A DNA stretch of 64,000 bases, from contig NZ_CP012673.1 in NCBI RefSeq assembly GCF_002950945.1, positions 4,711,001 through 4,775,000 of the forward strand, written 5' to 3'. Below the pieces are notes generated by a model. That model ran no database searches. It had not been told where the DNA came from and was given only the letters and a program-made list of their open reading frames with translations. This document shows positions 52,883 through 62,010 of this stretch, piece after piece (the stretch's first letter is position 1; the number at the start of each line of letters is the position of its first letter). A program made the position numbers and the translations under genes. The stretch is from Sorangium cellulosum (lineage in GTDB: Bacteria > Myxococcota_A > Polyangia > Polyangiales > Polyangiaceae).

Positions 52883-52987
52883 GCCCACCTCGTTGCGCCG
52901 CGTGTCTCCGCGTGTCCGGAGCACGCGGGGACAACGCCGTCGACGGCTGGACGACCGCGCCGGCCGCAGGCCGAGCCGTCGACCGGC

Positions 52988-55165
52988 TCACTCCCGCACA
53001 GGCTCTTCCAGATCCGCCCCGAAATGCGCGCGGTACGCCCGCCGCGCGGCGTCGCGCAGCTCGTCGTCGCCGCGGCGCACCTGCTCCTCGAACGCGGCGG
53101 CGTACGCCTCCGGATCGACCTCGCGCGCCCCGGACCGCAGCTTCTTCCCGGAGAGCGTCTCCAGGGCGAGCACGGCGACCCGGCGCTCGGGGCCGCCGCG
53201 CGCGGCGAGCCCGAAGGGGAAGAGGTGCACGAGCGTGAGCTGCGGCGGCGCGTCCCTCGTCGTCATCTCGGCGAGGTAGGCGGAGAGCTCCCGGTTCGCG
53301 CGGTCCTGAGCCTCGTCGGTGAAGCCGGCGAGCAGCTCGGCCACCGCGGACGAGAGGGGCAGGTCAGGGCCGTCGACCTGGTGCTGGAGCTCGTGCCGCT
53401 CGGTGCCGGACAGCACGGCCTGCTCCAGCCTGGCGCCGAGGCGCCCGCGCAGCGCGGCGAGCGCGCCGTCGCACCGCAAGAGGGCGCCCGCGTGAGCGCC
53501 GTCCGCGCTCGCCGCGCCGTGGAGGCACGTCGCGCCCTCCTGGCCAGCGCGCTCGGCGTAGGCGCGGACCTCCGAGCCGAGGACGAGCGCGAAGGGGTCC
53601 TGGTCGCGCGAGAAGCCGAGGTGGACGCGGCGGTCGCCCGTCATCGGTTCGACGAGGAGCGTCGCGAAGCGGTCCTCGCCGACCCGGAAGCCGTGCACCT
53701 CCTTCACGCGGTAAGGCGTCGTGTAGAACCGGCGCACGGGGCCCTCGGGCGAGACGCCGAGGAAGACGGACGCGTCGAGGTAGTACGGCAGCGCGGCGCG
53801 CCGCGCGGCGTCGTTCACCTCGGCGACGAGCCGGCCGAACCCGCGGCCGGAGAGCTCGAGGTCGTCCACCTGGGCGGCGAGCGCCGCGAGCGCCGCCGCG
53901 AAGTCGCCGCCGTTCGGCTGCGCCCTGGCCGCCGCGAGCATCTCGCGGCCGTGCGCCCTGGTCATCACCTGCGCCTGCGCGCCCGTGCCCTGCGCGCCGC
54001 GCGCGTGGGCGTCGCGCGCGAGGCGCGCCCGCTCCCAGCTCGGCAGGAGCTCGCCGAAGACCTTGTCCCATCCGTCCGTGGGCGCCCCGAGCTTCCAGTC
54101 GACGCCCTTCGGCGCGGGGCGGCCGAGCACGAACATCGCGCCGAGCAGCGCCGCGACCGTCACCGCGGCGGCGCTGCCCGCCACGATCGGCCGCGCGCCG
54201 CCCGCGCCGCCCGCGCCGGCGGCGCCGCCGGCAGCTTCAGTCCCACCGTAAGATTCCAGCTCGGCGTCGGGCACGGTCACGCCGAGCGCGAGCACCTCGA
54301 TCGCGGAGGCGAGCACCGCCACGACCGCGGCGAGCAGGAGCGCGAAGAAGGCGACCATGCCCGCCTCCACGCCCCAGCCGCCCGAGAGGAACACGCGGTA
54401 GACGAAGAACAGCATGAGGGCAGGCATGGCCCACACCGCCGCGATCGCGAGGCCCGGGTGCTCGCGCCTCGGCACGCGGCGCACGTACGCGAGGCCGAGC
54501 AGCGCGATCGCGAGCGGCCCGAGCACGAAGAGCAGGACCATGCCGTACCCGAGCTGGAAGCGCGCGTCGGGCAACGTCGCGACGAGCACGACCGCGCGCG
54601 CGATCGTCTGCGCGGGGATCTCGCCGCGGGACGGCCACAGGTAGAACACGAGCGCCGCGGCGGCCGACGCGACGAGCAGCGCGCTGCCGGCCCGCCGCGC
54701 CCGCGCGTGGAAGCGCAGCACCACGCCCGCCGCCGTGAACGCGAAGACCGCGAGGAACGGCGCCGGCCGCGTGGTCATGCTGTCCGGCAGCGGCAGCATG
54801 TCCCACGCGGCGCTCTGGCGGCCGATCCACAGCGCGGCGTTCACGGTCACGAACGCGGCGAGCACGGCGATGGCGCGCGACGTCGGCCGCTCGATGAGCA
54901 GGCCGGCGCGGTGCTTCGTGCGCAGGCCGAGGAAGAGCAGCCACAAGCCGGCCATCGCGGGCGCGAGCGCGGCGATCTTCGCCGCGGGCGGGAGCTCGGG
55001 CAGCACGCTCCACACGAAGATGCCGTGCCCGAAGGCGACCTCGTACGGAACGAGCGCCGAGAGCGCGAGCGCGAGGCCGCCGAGCAGGCAACGCGCGCGC
55101 AGGCGCTCGGCCGACATGCGGTAGAACATCGCGGTCGCGGCGCCCTCCTCGCCGGGCGCGCTCAC
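52988..55165 (-). CDS. Polytopic membrane protein with C-terminal HExxH metallopeptidase-like motif
   Basis: 725 aa starting from a GTG whose GTGA overlaps the stop of the upstream propeller gene; ATGs at 55129 and 55117 are alternatives. The N-terminal half has seven or eight hydrophobic segments, then an Ala/Gly linker and another membrane segment (about residue 310-330). The large soluble domain carries ERHELQHQVD, an HExxH zinc site, with acidic residues downstream (AVAELLAGFTDE). It is plausibly a membrane-bound zinc protease or a relic of one; no family is recognised. Translational coupling suggests it works with the propeller protein. Confidence 0.65.
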   Translation of the reverse strand: MSAPGEEGAATAMFYRMSAERLRARCLLGGLALALSALVPYEVAFGHGIFVWSVLPELPPAAKIAALAPAMAGLWLLFLGLRTKHRAGLLIERPTSRAIAVLAAFVTVNAALWIGRQSAAWDMLPLPDSMTTRPAPFLAVFAFTAAGVVLRFHARARRAGSALLVASAAAALVFYLWPSRGEIPAQTIARAVVLVATLPDARFQLGYGMVLLFVLGPLAIALLGLAYVRRVPRREHPGLAIAAVWAMPALMLFFVYRVFLSGGWGVEAGMVAFFALLLAAVVAVLASAIEVLALGVTVPDAELESYGGTEAAGGAAGAGGAGGARPIVAGSAAAVTVAALLGAMFVLGRPAPKGVDWKLGAPTDGWDKVFGELLPSWERARLARDAHARGAQGTGAQAQVMTRAHGREMLAAARAQPNGGDFAAALAALAAQVDDLELSGRGFGRLVAEVNDAARRAALPYYLDASVFLGVSPEGPVRRFYTTPYRVKEVHGFRVGEDRFATLLVEPMTGDRRVHLGFSRDQDPFALVLGSEVRAYAERAGQEGATCLHGAASADGAHAGALLRCDGALAALRGRLGARLEQAVLSGTERHELQHQVDGPDLPLSSAVAELLAGFTDEAQDRANRELSAYLAEMTTRDAPPQLTLVHLFPFGLAARGGPERRVAVLALETLSGKKLRSGAREVDPEAYAAAFEEQVRRGDDELRDAARRAYRAHFGADLEEPVRE

Positions 55166-56967
55166 GGCTCGACCGCCGCGCTCGCGATCCGCGAGACCCA
55201 CCGCTTTCGCGGGAACACCGGGTCGCGGTAACGCACCTCGAAGATCACGCGCTTCCCGTCGGCCGAGAAGTGCGGCACGCCCTCCTCGGCGGTGCCCTGC
55301 GTGAGCTTCTTCACCTCGCCCGTCGCGAGCGTCAGCACCGCGATGTCCGTGCTCCCAGGGCCCTGCGCCACGAACGCGACGCGCGCGGCGTCGGGCGAGA
55401 ACGTCGGCCACTCCGCGCGGCCCGGGGCGGCGTACACCTTCCGGGTCCACGTCGCCGTGTCGATGACCGCGATCCCGGGCTCGTCGCCGGCGACGACACA
55501 CACGAGCTTCGCCCCGTCCCTGGACGCGGCCGGATACCGCAGGTCCTCCTCCGGCCTGGCCTTGAACGGGCGCTCGATCGACAGGGGCTGCTTGCTCACG
55601 TCGACCACCGCGAGGTGCCGCACCGCGTCCGCCTCCGCGTCGGGCACGTAGACGAACACGAGCCGCTTCTCGTCGAGCCAGGTGAACCCGCCGAGCGACT
55701 GGTTCTCGGTGTGCAGGCCGAACACCTCCTTGCCGCCGTCGGTCTCGAGCACCATCAGATCGGCCGGCGCGCCGGGCGCGGGGCGATCGTACGCCGCCAC
55801 GAACTTGCCGCCCGGGGCGATCCTCGGGTCCACGAAGCGGTGCTCGGGGTCGATGCGCACGCGCTTCGCCTGCCCGGATCGGTCGACGGTCGTGATCGTC
55901 TTGGCCCATCCGAAGAGGTCCTCGACCAGCGCGACCCGGTCGCCGTCGCGCTGCGACGACGGGTACGAGTACACGTGGTAGCCCCGCCACATCGGCTTCG
56001 GGGCGCCGGGATCCGTCGTCGGAGCGGTCTTCGTGTCGAGCGGCCGCCACTCGACCGTCTCCAGCGCCTCGCTGCGGACGAGCTGCTTCGCGTGGACCGA
56101 GAAGAACACCGACACGTCGGCCGTCTTCACGAAATAGCCGCCCTCGGCGGCGCCCACGAGCAGGTCCTCCGCCGCGGCGTGCGACAGGAACGTCACGCGC
56201 CCTTGCTCCTCGGCCTCGACCTCCCGCGCGCGGGCTGAATACGTGTCGCTGGCCCTGCCGAGCTCCGCGGCGCGGTTCTTCAGGAACGTGCGCGCGGGCT
56301 GCAGCCGCTCCAGCAGCTTGATGTCCGATCCCTCCGTGATCTCGCGGACCGAGGGGTGGTCCATGAGCTGCGCGATCACGGCGTCGAGCGCCTGCGACGC
56401 CATGGAGTCCGCGAGCAGCGCCATGGCCCGGTCCTTCTTCGTCGCGCCCGAGTAGCCGCGGAGCCGCCCCTCGGTGGACGTGCCCTTCTCGAGGGACGTG
56501 AGCGTCACCGGCGCGTCGACCCGGAGCTCGAAGTAACCCTCCTTGACCGGGTGCTCCACGACCTCGGGCGCGAGGTGCGCCTCGATGATGAAGCCCGCGC
56601 CCAGCGCCTGCGCGGCCAGCTTCGGATCCTGGGCGCCCTCCAGCGCTTTCATCACCTCCGGGTCACCGCCCTTCACCGGATCGAACCCGAGCTCGGCGAG
56701 CTCCGCGCTGAGCTCGTCGGAGAGCCGCGCCGCCGGTCGCGACCCTTCCCACCAGTACCCGTCGAGGTCGATCGCCACGAGGATGCGCAGCGGATCGGTC
56801 GCCGTGAGCGAGCGGAAGACGAAGAAGCCCGCCGCCGCGAGCGCGAGGCCGATCACCGCGAAGACGGGCCAGAGCCGGCGCTTCGGCACGATCGCGTCGA
56901 GCGACTCCGGCGGCTCCGGCTCGGGGGCGGGGGGCTGCGCCCCGGTCGGGTTGCGAGGGTCCTCCAT
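55162..56967 (-). CDS. Membrane-anchored TolB-like beta-propeller protein
   Basis: 601 aa. A Pro/Glu-rich cytoplasmic start is followed by one membrane helix (about 33-51) and a long exported region. The C-terminal part has repeated propeller strands such as EWPTFSPDAARVAFV and VPHFSADGKRVIFEV, typical of TolB/WD40-like proteins. The middle region (about 60-300) is unfamiliar. ATG 56967 is the only sensible start. It overlaps the following membrane HExxH gene by 4 bp, so the two form an operon. Confidence 0.75.
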   Translation of the reverse strand: MEDPRNPTGAQPPAPEPEPPESLDAIVPKRRLWPVFAVIGLALAAAGFFVFRSLTATDPLRILVAIDLDGYWWEGSRPAARLSDELSAELAELGFDPVKGGDPEVMKALEGAQDPKLAAQALGAGFIIEAHLAPEVVEHPVKEGYFELRVDAPVTLTSLEKGTSTEGRLRGYSGATKKDRAMALLADSMASQALDAVIAQLMDHPSVREITEGSDIKLLERLQPARTFLKNRAAELGRASDTYSARAREVEAEEQGRVTFLSHAAAEDLLVGAAEGGYFVKTADVSVFFSVHAKQLVRSEALETVEWRPLDTKTAPTTDPGAPKPMWRGYHVYSYPSSQRDGDRVALVEDLFGWAKTITTVDRSGQAKRVRIDPEHRFVDPRIAPGGKFVAAYDRPAPGAPADLMVLETDGGKEVFGLHTENQSLGGFTWLDEKRLVFVYVPDAEADAVRHLAVVDVSKQPLSIERPFKARPEEDLRYPAASRDGAKLVCVVAGDEPGIAVIDTATWTRKVYAAPGRAEWPTFSPDAARVAFVAQGPGSTDIAVLTLATGEVKKLTQGTAEEGVPHFSADGKRVIFEVRYRDPVFPRKRWVSRIASAAVEP

Positions 56968-57369
56968 GAAAAGCGATGTGCCCTATCCGCGCGAGGGCGT
57001 AAAGCGATCCGCAGGATCGAGGCCTGGTGAGCGCGTGTGCGCGGGCCGCCGGTCACGAACGAGGCCGAGCACCCCGGCAGCAAGCTCGGGATCGACGTGT
57101 GCTCCGCAATCACCTACGAAGGATCTGCCGTCCTCCCCGAAGAAGCAGGACCGGCGAATCTTGTGGAGCGCGCGGATAGCCCTGCGCTCGCTCGATTGGA
57201 CTGCGATCCCGGCTCGGGCGGGTTGCCTGTCTTGGTCTGCCCGCACCTCACCATGACTGCCTGATCATGCCTTCCGGCGCGAGGGCTCGCGTCAGGCCTG
57301 GATGGGGGAGAGGCATGCATCGTGCACGGGCGCACGTCCAGGCCGACTCCTTGAACAACGAGGTCCCAG
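56968..57369. other. Divergent intergenic region, nothing recognised
   Basis: About 400 bp between the propeller gene and the ferritin-like gene, which face away from each other. It should hold both promoters. GAGG precedes the ferritin-like start. Small open frames here are not convincing. Confidence 0.5.
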
Positions 57370-58554
57370 ATGAACACCGCGCATGCCTTCCGCCGCACGC
57401 TTGCCCATCGCCTCTTCGCGCTGCTCGCGCTGCCCGCCGCGGGCGCTGCCACCGGCTGCGTCACCGCCATGAGCAGCTGCCCCGACGACCCCGAGACCAC
57501 CTCCCGGGTCGCCTGTTTCGCGTGGCCGCAGGACGGCGTGGGCGGCCCCGGAGGCGCCGGCGGCGCGGGTGATCCCGGAGGCGCCGGCGGGGCGGGCGAG
57601 CCCGTCGTATGCCCCTCGCGGTCCGAAGGGGAGGAGATCCTCAACAGCACACACGTCGCGAATCACCAGGTCAAGGGCGACGGGACGCTCCAGGATGGCC
57701 AGTGCTGCTATCAGGCCGACGTCACCCCGATCTGCGAGGGGCGCCCGTACCTCGTCGACGCGGTGGCGCGGACGGCGCCTTTCCTCCGCGCCCGCGGCGA
57801 CGCGGGGTGGGGCGCGGCGGAGGCCATGACACCGCGGATCGACACCCTGACGGCCGACCTGCGCGAGGCCCTGGCGGCGGCGTGGACGCGCGACGCGCTC
57901 TTCGAGCACGCGTCCGTGGCCTCGTTCGGTCGCTTCGCCCTCGAGCTGCTCGCCGCGGGCGCGCCGGCAGACCTCGTGGAGGAGGCCCACCGCGCGGCGC
58001 TCGACGAGGCCCGCCACGCGCGCCTCTGCTTTGCCCTGGCGAGCGCCTATGCGGGCGAGACGATCGCGCCCGGCGCATTCCCCTTCGAGGGGCGGGTGGA
58101 GGTCGAGGCGGATCTCGCGTCGATCGCGGCGCGCGCCGCGAAGGAGGGCTGCATCGGCGAGACCATCGCGGCCGTCATCGCGGCCGAGGAGCTCGGCGCC
58201 GCGGAGGACCCGGCGGTGCGGGGCGCGCTCGCGGTCATCGCCGCGGACGAAGCGCGGCACGCGGAGCTCGCGTGGCGCACGGTGGCGTGGGCGATCCGCG
58301 CGGGCGGCGAGCGTGTGCGCGCGGCGGTCGAGGAGGTGTTCGCGGGGCTCGGGCGCGCGGCTGTGGGGGAGAGCGTCGATGGAGAGGGGAGCGACGGTGC
58401 GGAGAGCGCCCGGCTCGCGGCGCACGGGAGGTTCGGGGCCGCGGCGCGCGGCGAGGCGGCCGCACGCGCCGTCGAGGAGGTCGTGCGGCCAGCGGCGAGG
58501 CTGCTGCTGGCGGGGCGCGGGGACGGAGCGGCCCGCCGCGTGATGGTGGTTTGA
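57370..58554 (+). CDS. Ferritin-like di-iron domain lipoprotein
   Basis: 394 aa. The lipoprotein signal ends GAATGC, followed by a Gly-rich linker (GGPGGAGGAGDPGG). The helical domain has two DEARHA motifs about 85 residues apart, plus EHASVASF and GCIGETIAA helices, giving the Glu/His ligands of a ferritin-like four-helix di-iron centre. Secreted ferritin-like lipoproteins are familiar in myxobacteria; the reaction is unknown. Cysteines in the linker region (CCYQADVTPIC) suggest disulfides. Confidence 0.8.
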   Translation: MNTAHAFRRTLAHRLFALLALPAAGAATGCVTAMSSCPDDPETTSRVACFAWPQDGVGGPGGAGGAGDPGGAGGAGEPVVCPSRSEGEEILNSTHVANHQVKGDGTLQDGQCCYQADVTPICEGRPYLVDAVARTAPFLRARGDAGWGAAEAMTPRIDTLTADLREALAAAWTRDALFEHASVASFGRFALELLAAGAPADLVEEAHRAALDEARHARLCFALASAYAGETIAPGAFPFEGRVEVEADLASIAARAAKEGCIGETIAAVIAAEELGAAEDPAVRGALAVIAADEARHAELAWRTVAWAIRAGGERVRAAVEEVFAGLGRAAVGESVDGEGSDGAESARLAAHGRFGAAARGEAAARAVEEVVRPAARLLLAGRGDGAARRVMVV

Positions 58555-58634
58555 GCGGCAACGCCCCTCCGGTTCGCGCGTCCGCCGCCGCTCCGCGTTG
58601 CGCCGCGGCGTGCCCGACAGGTAGAGTCGGTTGC

Positions 58635-59045
58635 ATGTCCGACGTGCTCGTCAACATCGACGTACCGGAGCTCGAGCCGGCCATTACGTTTTACACCCGC
58701 GCGTTCGGCCTGCGTACCGCACGGCGCTTCGGCGACTCCGGCATTGAGCTCCTCGGCGCTTCGGCCCCGATCTACCTCCTGGTGAAGCCGGCCGGCAGCG
58801 CGCCCGCCGCCGGTGCGTCGCCGCGCGATTACCGGCGCCACTGGACCCCGGTCCACCTCGACTTCGTCGTCGAGGATCTCGAGGCCGCCGCGCGCCGCGC
58901 GCAGGAGGCGGGCGCGGTCCCCGAGGCGGATATCGAGGTCGCCGCGTGGGGGCGTATGCTCCGCCTGGCCGATCCCTTCGGCCACGGCGTCTGTCTTGTT
59001 CAGTTCAGCGCCCGCGGCTACGACGACATCGCCACGGCCGGCTGA
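58635..59045 (+). CDS. VOC/glyoxalase-fold protein
   Basis: 136 aa from MSDVLVNIDV. The opening (VPELEPAITFYTRAFGL) and the end (LADPFGHGVCLVQF) are typical of the vicinal oxygen chelate fold. Some metal ligands are not obvious, so enzyme activity is uncertain. It lies 80 bp after the ferritin-like gene on the same strand. Confidence 0.82.
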   Translation: MSDVLVNIDVPELEPAITFYTRAFGLRTARRFGDSGIELLGASAPIYLLVKPAGSAPAAGASPRDYRRHWTPVHLDFVVEDLEAAARRAQEAGAVPEADIEVAAWGRMLRLADPFGHGVCLVQFSARGYDDIATAG

Positions 59046-59716
59046 GCGAGCGCGGCTGCTTCCACCGTGCCATCGCCGCCGAGCAGCTCGCCCGAGGGGT
59101 GCGCGACGTCCTGACCGGACGCACCCAGGCCTTCACGCTGAAGTATGCCTGCGACGGTACGGCCCCGGCGCGCCATTTCGAGATCGTCGCGAGCGCGCTC
59201 CCGGACGGCGAGGGGGTCGGCGCGCTGCTGATGCATCACGACGTCACCGACCGGGAGCAACTCGCGGCGGCGCGCCGCGGCGCCGAAGAGCAGCTGAGTT
59301 ATGTCCTCGAGATGTTGCCCGAGGGCTACTGGGACTGGAACATCGAGACCAACGAGGTCTTTTACAGCGATCGATGGTGCCAGTCGCTCGGATACGCTCC
59401 GGGGGAGCTCGAGCCGCACGTGAACGCGTGGGTGAACCTGCTCCACCCGGATGACCTGTCGCGCGTCATGGACGCCGCCAATCGATACATCGAGGGCAGG
59501 TATCCGAGCTACCAGTGCGAGACCCGGCTCAGGATGAAGAGCGGAAAGTACCGGTGGAACATCGATCGGGGCAGGATCGTCGCGCGGGACGGCAGCGGAA
59601 AGCCGCTGCGCATGGTCGGGATGACGTCGGACGCCGCGGACGGACGCACCCCGGACCCTGCATGGGCGAGGCAGGTGCAAGGAACGAAGCGCTCGCGCCC
59701 GCCCGCCGGCGCCTAG
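59043..59716 (+). pseudogene. PAS-domain sensor fragment, both ends missing
   Basis: From the end of the glyoxalase gene the reading resembles the middle of a PAS sensor: GRTQAFTLKYACD and HHDVTDREQLAAARR (end of one PAS domain), then LPEGYWDWNIETNEV, SLGYAPGELEP, LLHPDDLSRV and RWNIDRGRIVARD (a second PAS domain). There is no sensible start codon and no kinase or cyclase output domain. The last 25 residues run into the repeated RNA-like element. It is best read as a remnant truncated at both ends. Confidence 0.65.
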
Positions 59717-59908
59717 AGGCCGCTGGGTCGCCAGGTCTGCAAGCCTCCATCTCACGATCGAAAGACTTCAGGGGGACCCGTAGGGCTAACCCCATGAAAC
59801 AGGCTGAGGTGCTGCCTGGCCCGCATCCTGCTAAACATGCAGGGCAGAGCGCCCGTGACGGCTTCCCCCCCCCGCCGTCGAATGGGCGCTCTTTTTTTCT
59901 TTGTGCTC
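59716..59908 (+). ncRNA. Putative structured RNA, copy A, with intrinsic terminator
   Basis: Nearly the same sequence occurs inverted at 61734-61930. Shared blocks include GCCAGGTCTGCAAGC, CCTGGCCCGCATCCTGCTAAA and the whole terminator hairpin. A CCTGC/GCAGG stem with a TAAACAT loop (about 59826-59843) precedes the terminator. Coding is unlikely because the shared blocks are separated by variable segments with length changes. Weak similarity extends upstream to about 59680. It lies in the gap before the phosphotransferase gene and is oriented towards it, so it could be an independent small RNA or a leader. Confidence 0.55.
59846..59900 (+). terminator. Strong Rho-independent terminator of RNA copy A
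   Basis: A perfect 9-bp outer stem (AGAGCGCCC 59846-59854 with GGGCGCTCT 5984-59892 in order) and a second stem of about 7 bp enclose a C-rich loop, followed by seven T (59892-59898). Such terminators are uncommon in very GC-rich DNA. Confidence 0.8.
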
Positions 59909-60010
59909 GGGCGTTGCCACGCGCCGATGACCGCAGCCGGGAGAACCTCGCTCGTCGCACACGCCCTGAGGCCATGGTGCGGCCGGCGCCGTCCGGCGTA
60001 ACGTGGCGGC

Positions 60011-60961
60011 ATGGGCGAGATCCTCCCGGCGGCGAGCACCCCTCAGGAAGTCGACTCTATCCGGCGCGACGAGGCGCGCCTCCAGCCCGGCGTCCGCGCG
60101 ATCTGCGCGCGGCACGGGCTCCTCGGGCGCGACATCGCGCGCTTCGCCACGGGATCGCTGCCTGTGTACGCCGTGGGGGACGCGCTTGTGCTCAAGCTCT
60201 ACCCGCCGTGCGAGCAGGGCCTCTTCGAGACGGAGGCCGACGTGCTCGCGCTGCTCGCCGGCCGCCTCCCGATCCCGACGCCGCGGCTCGAGGCGACGGG
60301 CGCGCTCGATGGCTGGAGCTACGTGCTCATGGGGCGCCTCGGCGGGCGGAGCCTCGCGGAGGTGTGGCCGGAGGTACCGCCCGCGGCGCGGGAGCGCCTC
60401 GCCGAGGCGCTCGGCGAGTGCCTCGCCGTGCTCCACACGATCGACCCGGGAGAGGTGAGGGCAGGCCGGCCCGACTGGGCCGGGTTCTTGCGCGGCCAGC
60501 GGGAGCGCTGCGTGGAGCAGCAGCGCGCGCGCGGCCTGGGCGCGGCGTGGCTCGAGCAGATCCCCGGGTTCCTCGGATCCGTGGCGCTCGACCCGCCGGT
60601 GCGCGGGGCGCTGCTGCACACCGAGGTGATGCGCGAGCACCTCCTGATCGGGCCGGACGCGCGCGGCGGCCTCGCGCTCTCGGGCCTGTTCGACTTCGAG
60701 CCTGCCATGGTCGGCGCACCCGAGTACGAGTTCGCCTCCGTCGGCGTCTTCGTGTCGTGCGGCGACGCGCCGCTCCTGCGCCGGCTGCTCCGCGCGTACG
60801 GCTACCGCGAGGGCGCGCTCGATCGCGGCTTGCAGCGGCGCTTCATGGCCTACGCCCTGCTCCACCGGTACAGCAACCTGAGGTGGTATCTCGAGCGTGT
60901 GCCCCCGCGCGCGGGCGAGGACACGCTCGACGACCTCGCCGCGCGCTTCTGGGCCGTGTGA
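60011..60961 (+). CDS. APH-family phosphotransferase with unusual catalytic loop
   Basis: 316 aa. The protein-kinase-like fold of aminoglycoside/choline phosphotransferases is indicated by LVLKLYPP, a VLMGRLGG hinge, the loop LLHTEVMREHLLI and FDFEPAMVGAPEYEF. The usual catalytic HGD is HTE here and the metal Asp motif is DFE, so activity may be altered or the substrate unusual. It is downstream of the terminator of RNA copy A. It is convergent with the DinB gene. Confidence 0.75.
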   Translation: MGEILPAASTPQEVDSIRRDEARLQPGVRAICARHGLLGRDIARFATGSLPVYAVGDALVLKLYPPCEQGLFETEADVLALLAGRLPIPTPRLEATGALDGWSYVLMGRLGGRSLAEVWPEVPPAARERLAEALGECLAVLHTIDPGEVRAGRPDWAGFLRGQRERCVEQQRARGLGAAWLEQIPGFLGSVALDPPVRGALLHTEVMREHLLIGPDARGGLALSGLFDFEPAMVGAPEYEFASVGVFVSCGDAPLLRRLLRAYGYREGALDRGLQRRFMAYALLHRYSNLRWYLERVPPRAGEDTLDDLAARFWAV

Positions 60962-61009
60962 ACCCCGCCTCGCTGGTCGACGCCGACCGCGCTCCCTGAC
61001 GGTGGAGGG

Positions 61010-61552
61010 TCAGAGCGGACGGCGCTCTTCCCACAACAACACGAGCAGATCCGTCACGCCGGGATCGATGCCCATCTGGCTGAGCAGGGTCGTCACCTGT
61101 CCTCGGTGGTGCGTCTGGTGGTTGAAGAAGTGGCTCACGGCGAACCAGAGCGGATAGCTGTGGCGCGTGCCGCTCCGCAGGTAGGTGAGGTCGCGGGAGA
61201 GCGCGCCCTCGTCGAGCTGGTCCACCCAGGCCAGGATGTCCGCGTCGGTCTTCTCGCGCTCGCGGGACAGCTCGGTGAAGTCTGCGTAGAGCTCCTGTCC
61301 AAGCGAGGTGATCTCGATGACCTTGCCGCTCGCGTCCCGGGAGGAGAAGCGGTCCGCGTCGCCGGTGAAGCGCGCCATCCACGTGCGATCGGCCAGCAGG
61401 AGGTGGTTCAGCGTGCCATGGATGGACTTGAAGAAGGCTCCTCGATCGCGCCGGCGCTCGGCGTCGTCGAGCTCGCCGACGAGGCGATAGAGCTTGTTGT
61501 TCATCCAGACGTTGTAGCGAGCCAGTGAGCGGTAATGCTCGATCCAGTTCAT
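61010..61552 (-). CDS. DinB-family protein
   Basis: 180 aa. The start MNWIEHYRSLARYNVW and the three-histidine pattern (IHGTLNHLLLADRTW, then HFFNHQTHHRGQ) identify the DinB/YfiT four-helix fold with a metal site. Family members include thiol transferases and DNA-damage-induced proteins of unknown action. It lies downstream of RNA copy B in the same orientation. Confidence 0.9.
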   Translation of the reverse strand: MNWIEHYRSLARYNVWMNNKLYRLVGELDDAERRRDRGAFFKSIHGTLNHLLLADRTWMARFTGDADRFSSRDASGKVIEITSLGQELYADFTELSREREKTDADILAWVDQLDEGALSRDLTYLRSGTRHSYPLWFAVSHFFNHQTHHRGQVTTLLSQMGIDPGVTDLLVLLWEERRPL

Positions 61553-61733
61553 GGGCTGCTCCTCGCGAGATCGGGCGCGCAGCCTACCACAGGGGTCGTC
61601 TCACCCGCAGCATGCCTGTGCCTCGCGCAACCACGCCCGCGGCGGGGGGATGCAAGGTGCGAGTCGTCCCTCGCGGCGGCAGCGGCGCCCCGCGGCTTCC
61701 CAGGCGGGAGCCTCCCGCGGCCTCCGCGGGCGG

Positions 61734-61930
61734 GAGCACAAGGACAAAAAAAAGAGCGCCCATTCGACGGCGGGGGGGGGAAGCCGTCACGGGCGCTCTG
61801 GTCTGCGTATTTAGCAGGATGCGGGCCAGGTGATGCCCTGCCTGTTCCCTGGGGTTTACCTGTAAGAAAGGCCCTGGTGCCTTTCAGGTCTGAGATCACC
61901 GCTTGCAGACCTGGCAGCTCATCGGCCTCC
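61734..61930 (-). ncRNA. Putative structured RNA, copy B, with intrinsic terminator
   Basis: Inverted partner of 59716-59908. The 5' part can form CAGGTCTG/CAGACCTG and AAAGGC/GCCTTT hairpins, and a CTGC/GCAG stem with a TAAATAC loop precedes the terminator. The TTGTGCTC just after the T-tract is also shared with copy A. Weak similarity reaches to about 61975. It lies between the nucleotidyltransferase stop (62011) and the DinB start (61552). Confidence 0.55.
61746..61799 (-). terminator. Strong Rho-independent terminator of RNA copy B
   Basis: Same 9-bp AGAGCGCCC/GGGCGCTCT stem and inner GACGGC stem as copy A, read on the minus strand, with eight T (plus-strand A run 61746-61753). Confidence 0.8.
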
Positions 61931-62010
61931 TCGGAGGCAGGGGGACGAGCGCAGCCTTCCCCCGGGCCGAGGCCGTCGGTTGCGCTGGGGGCGAGGGCGC
62001 TCACCCGTGC

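Noticed and set aside
53024..55231. 735-aa plus-strand open frame
   Set aside because: Arg/Glu-rich shadow of the membrane HExxH gene, lacking membrane segments or motifs.
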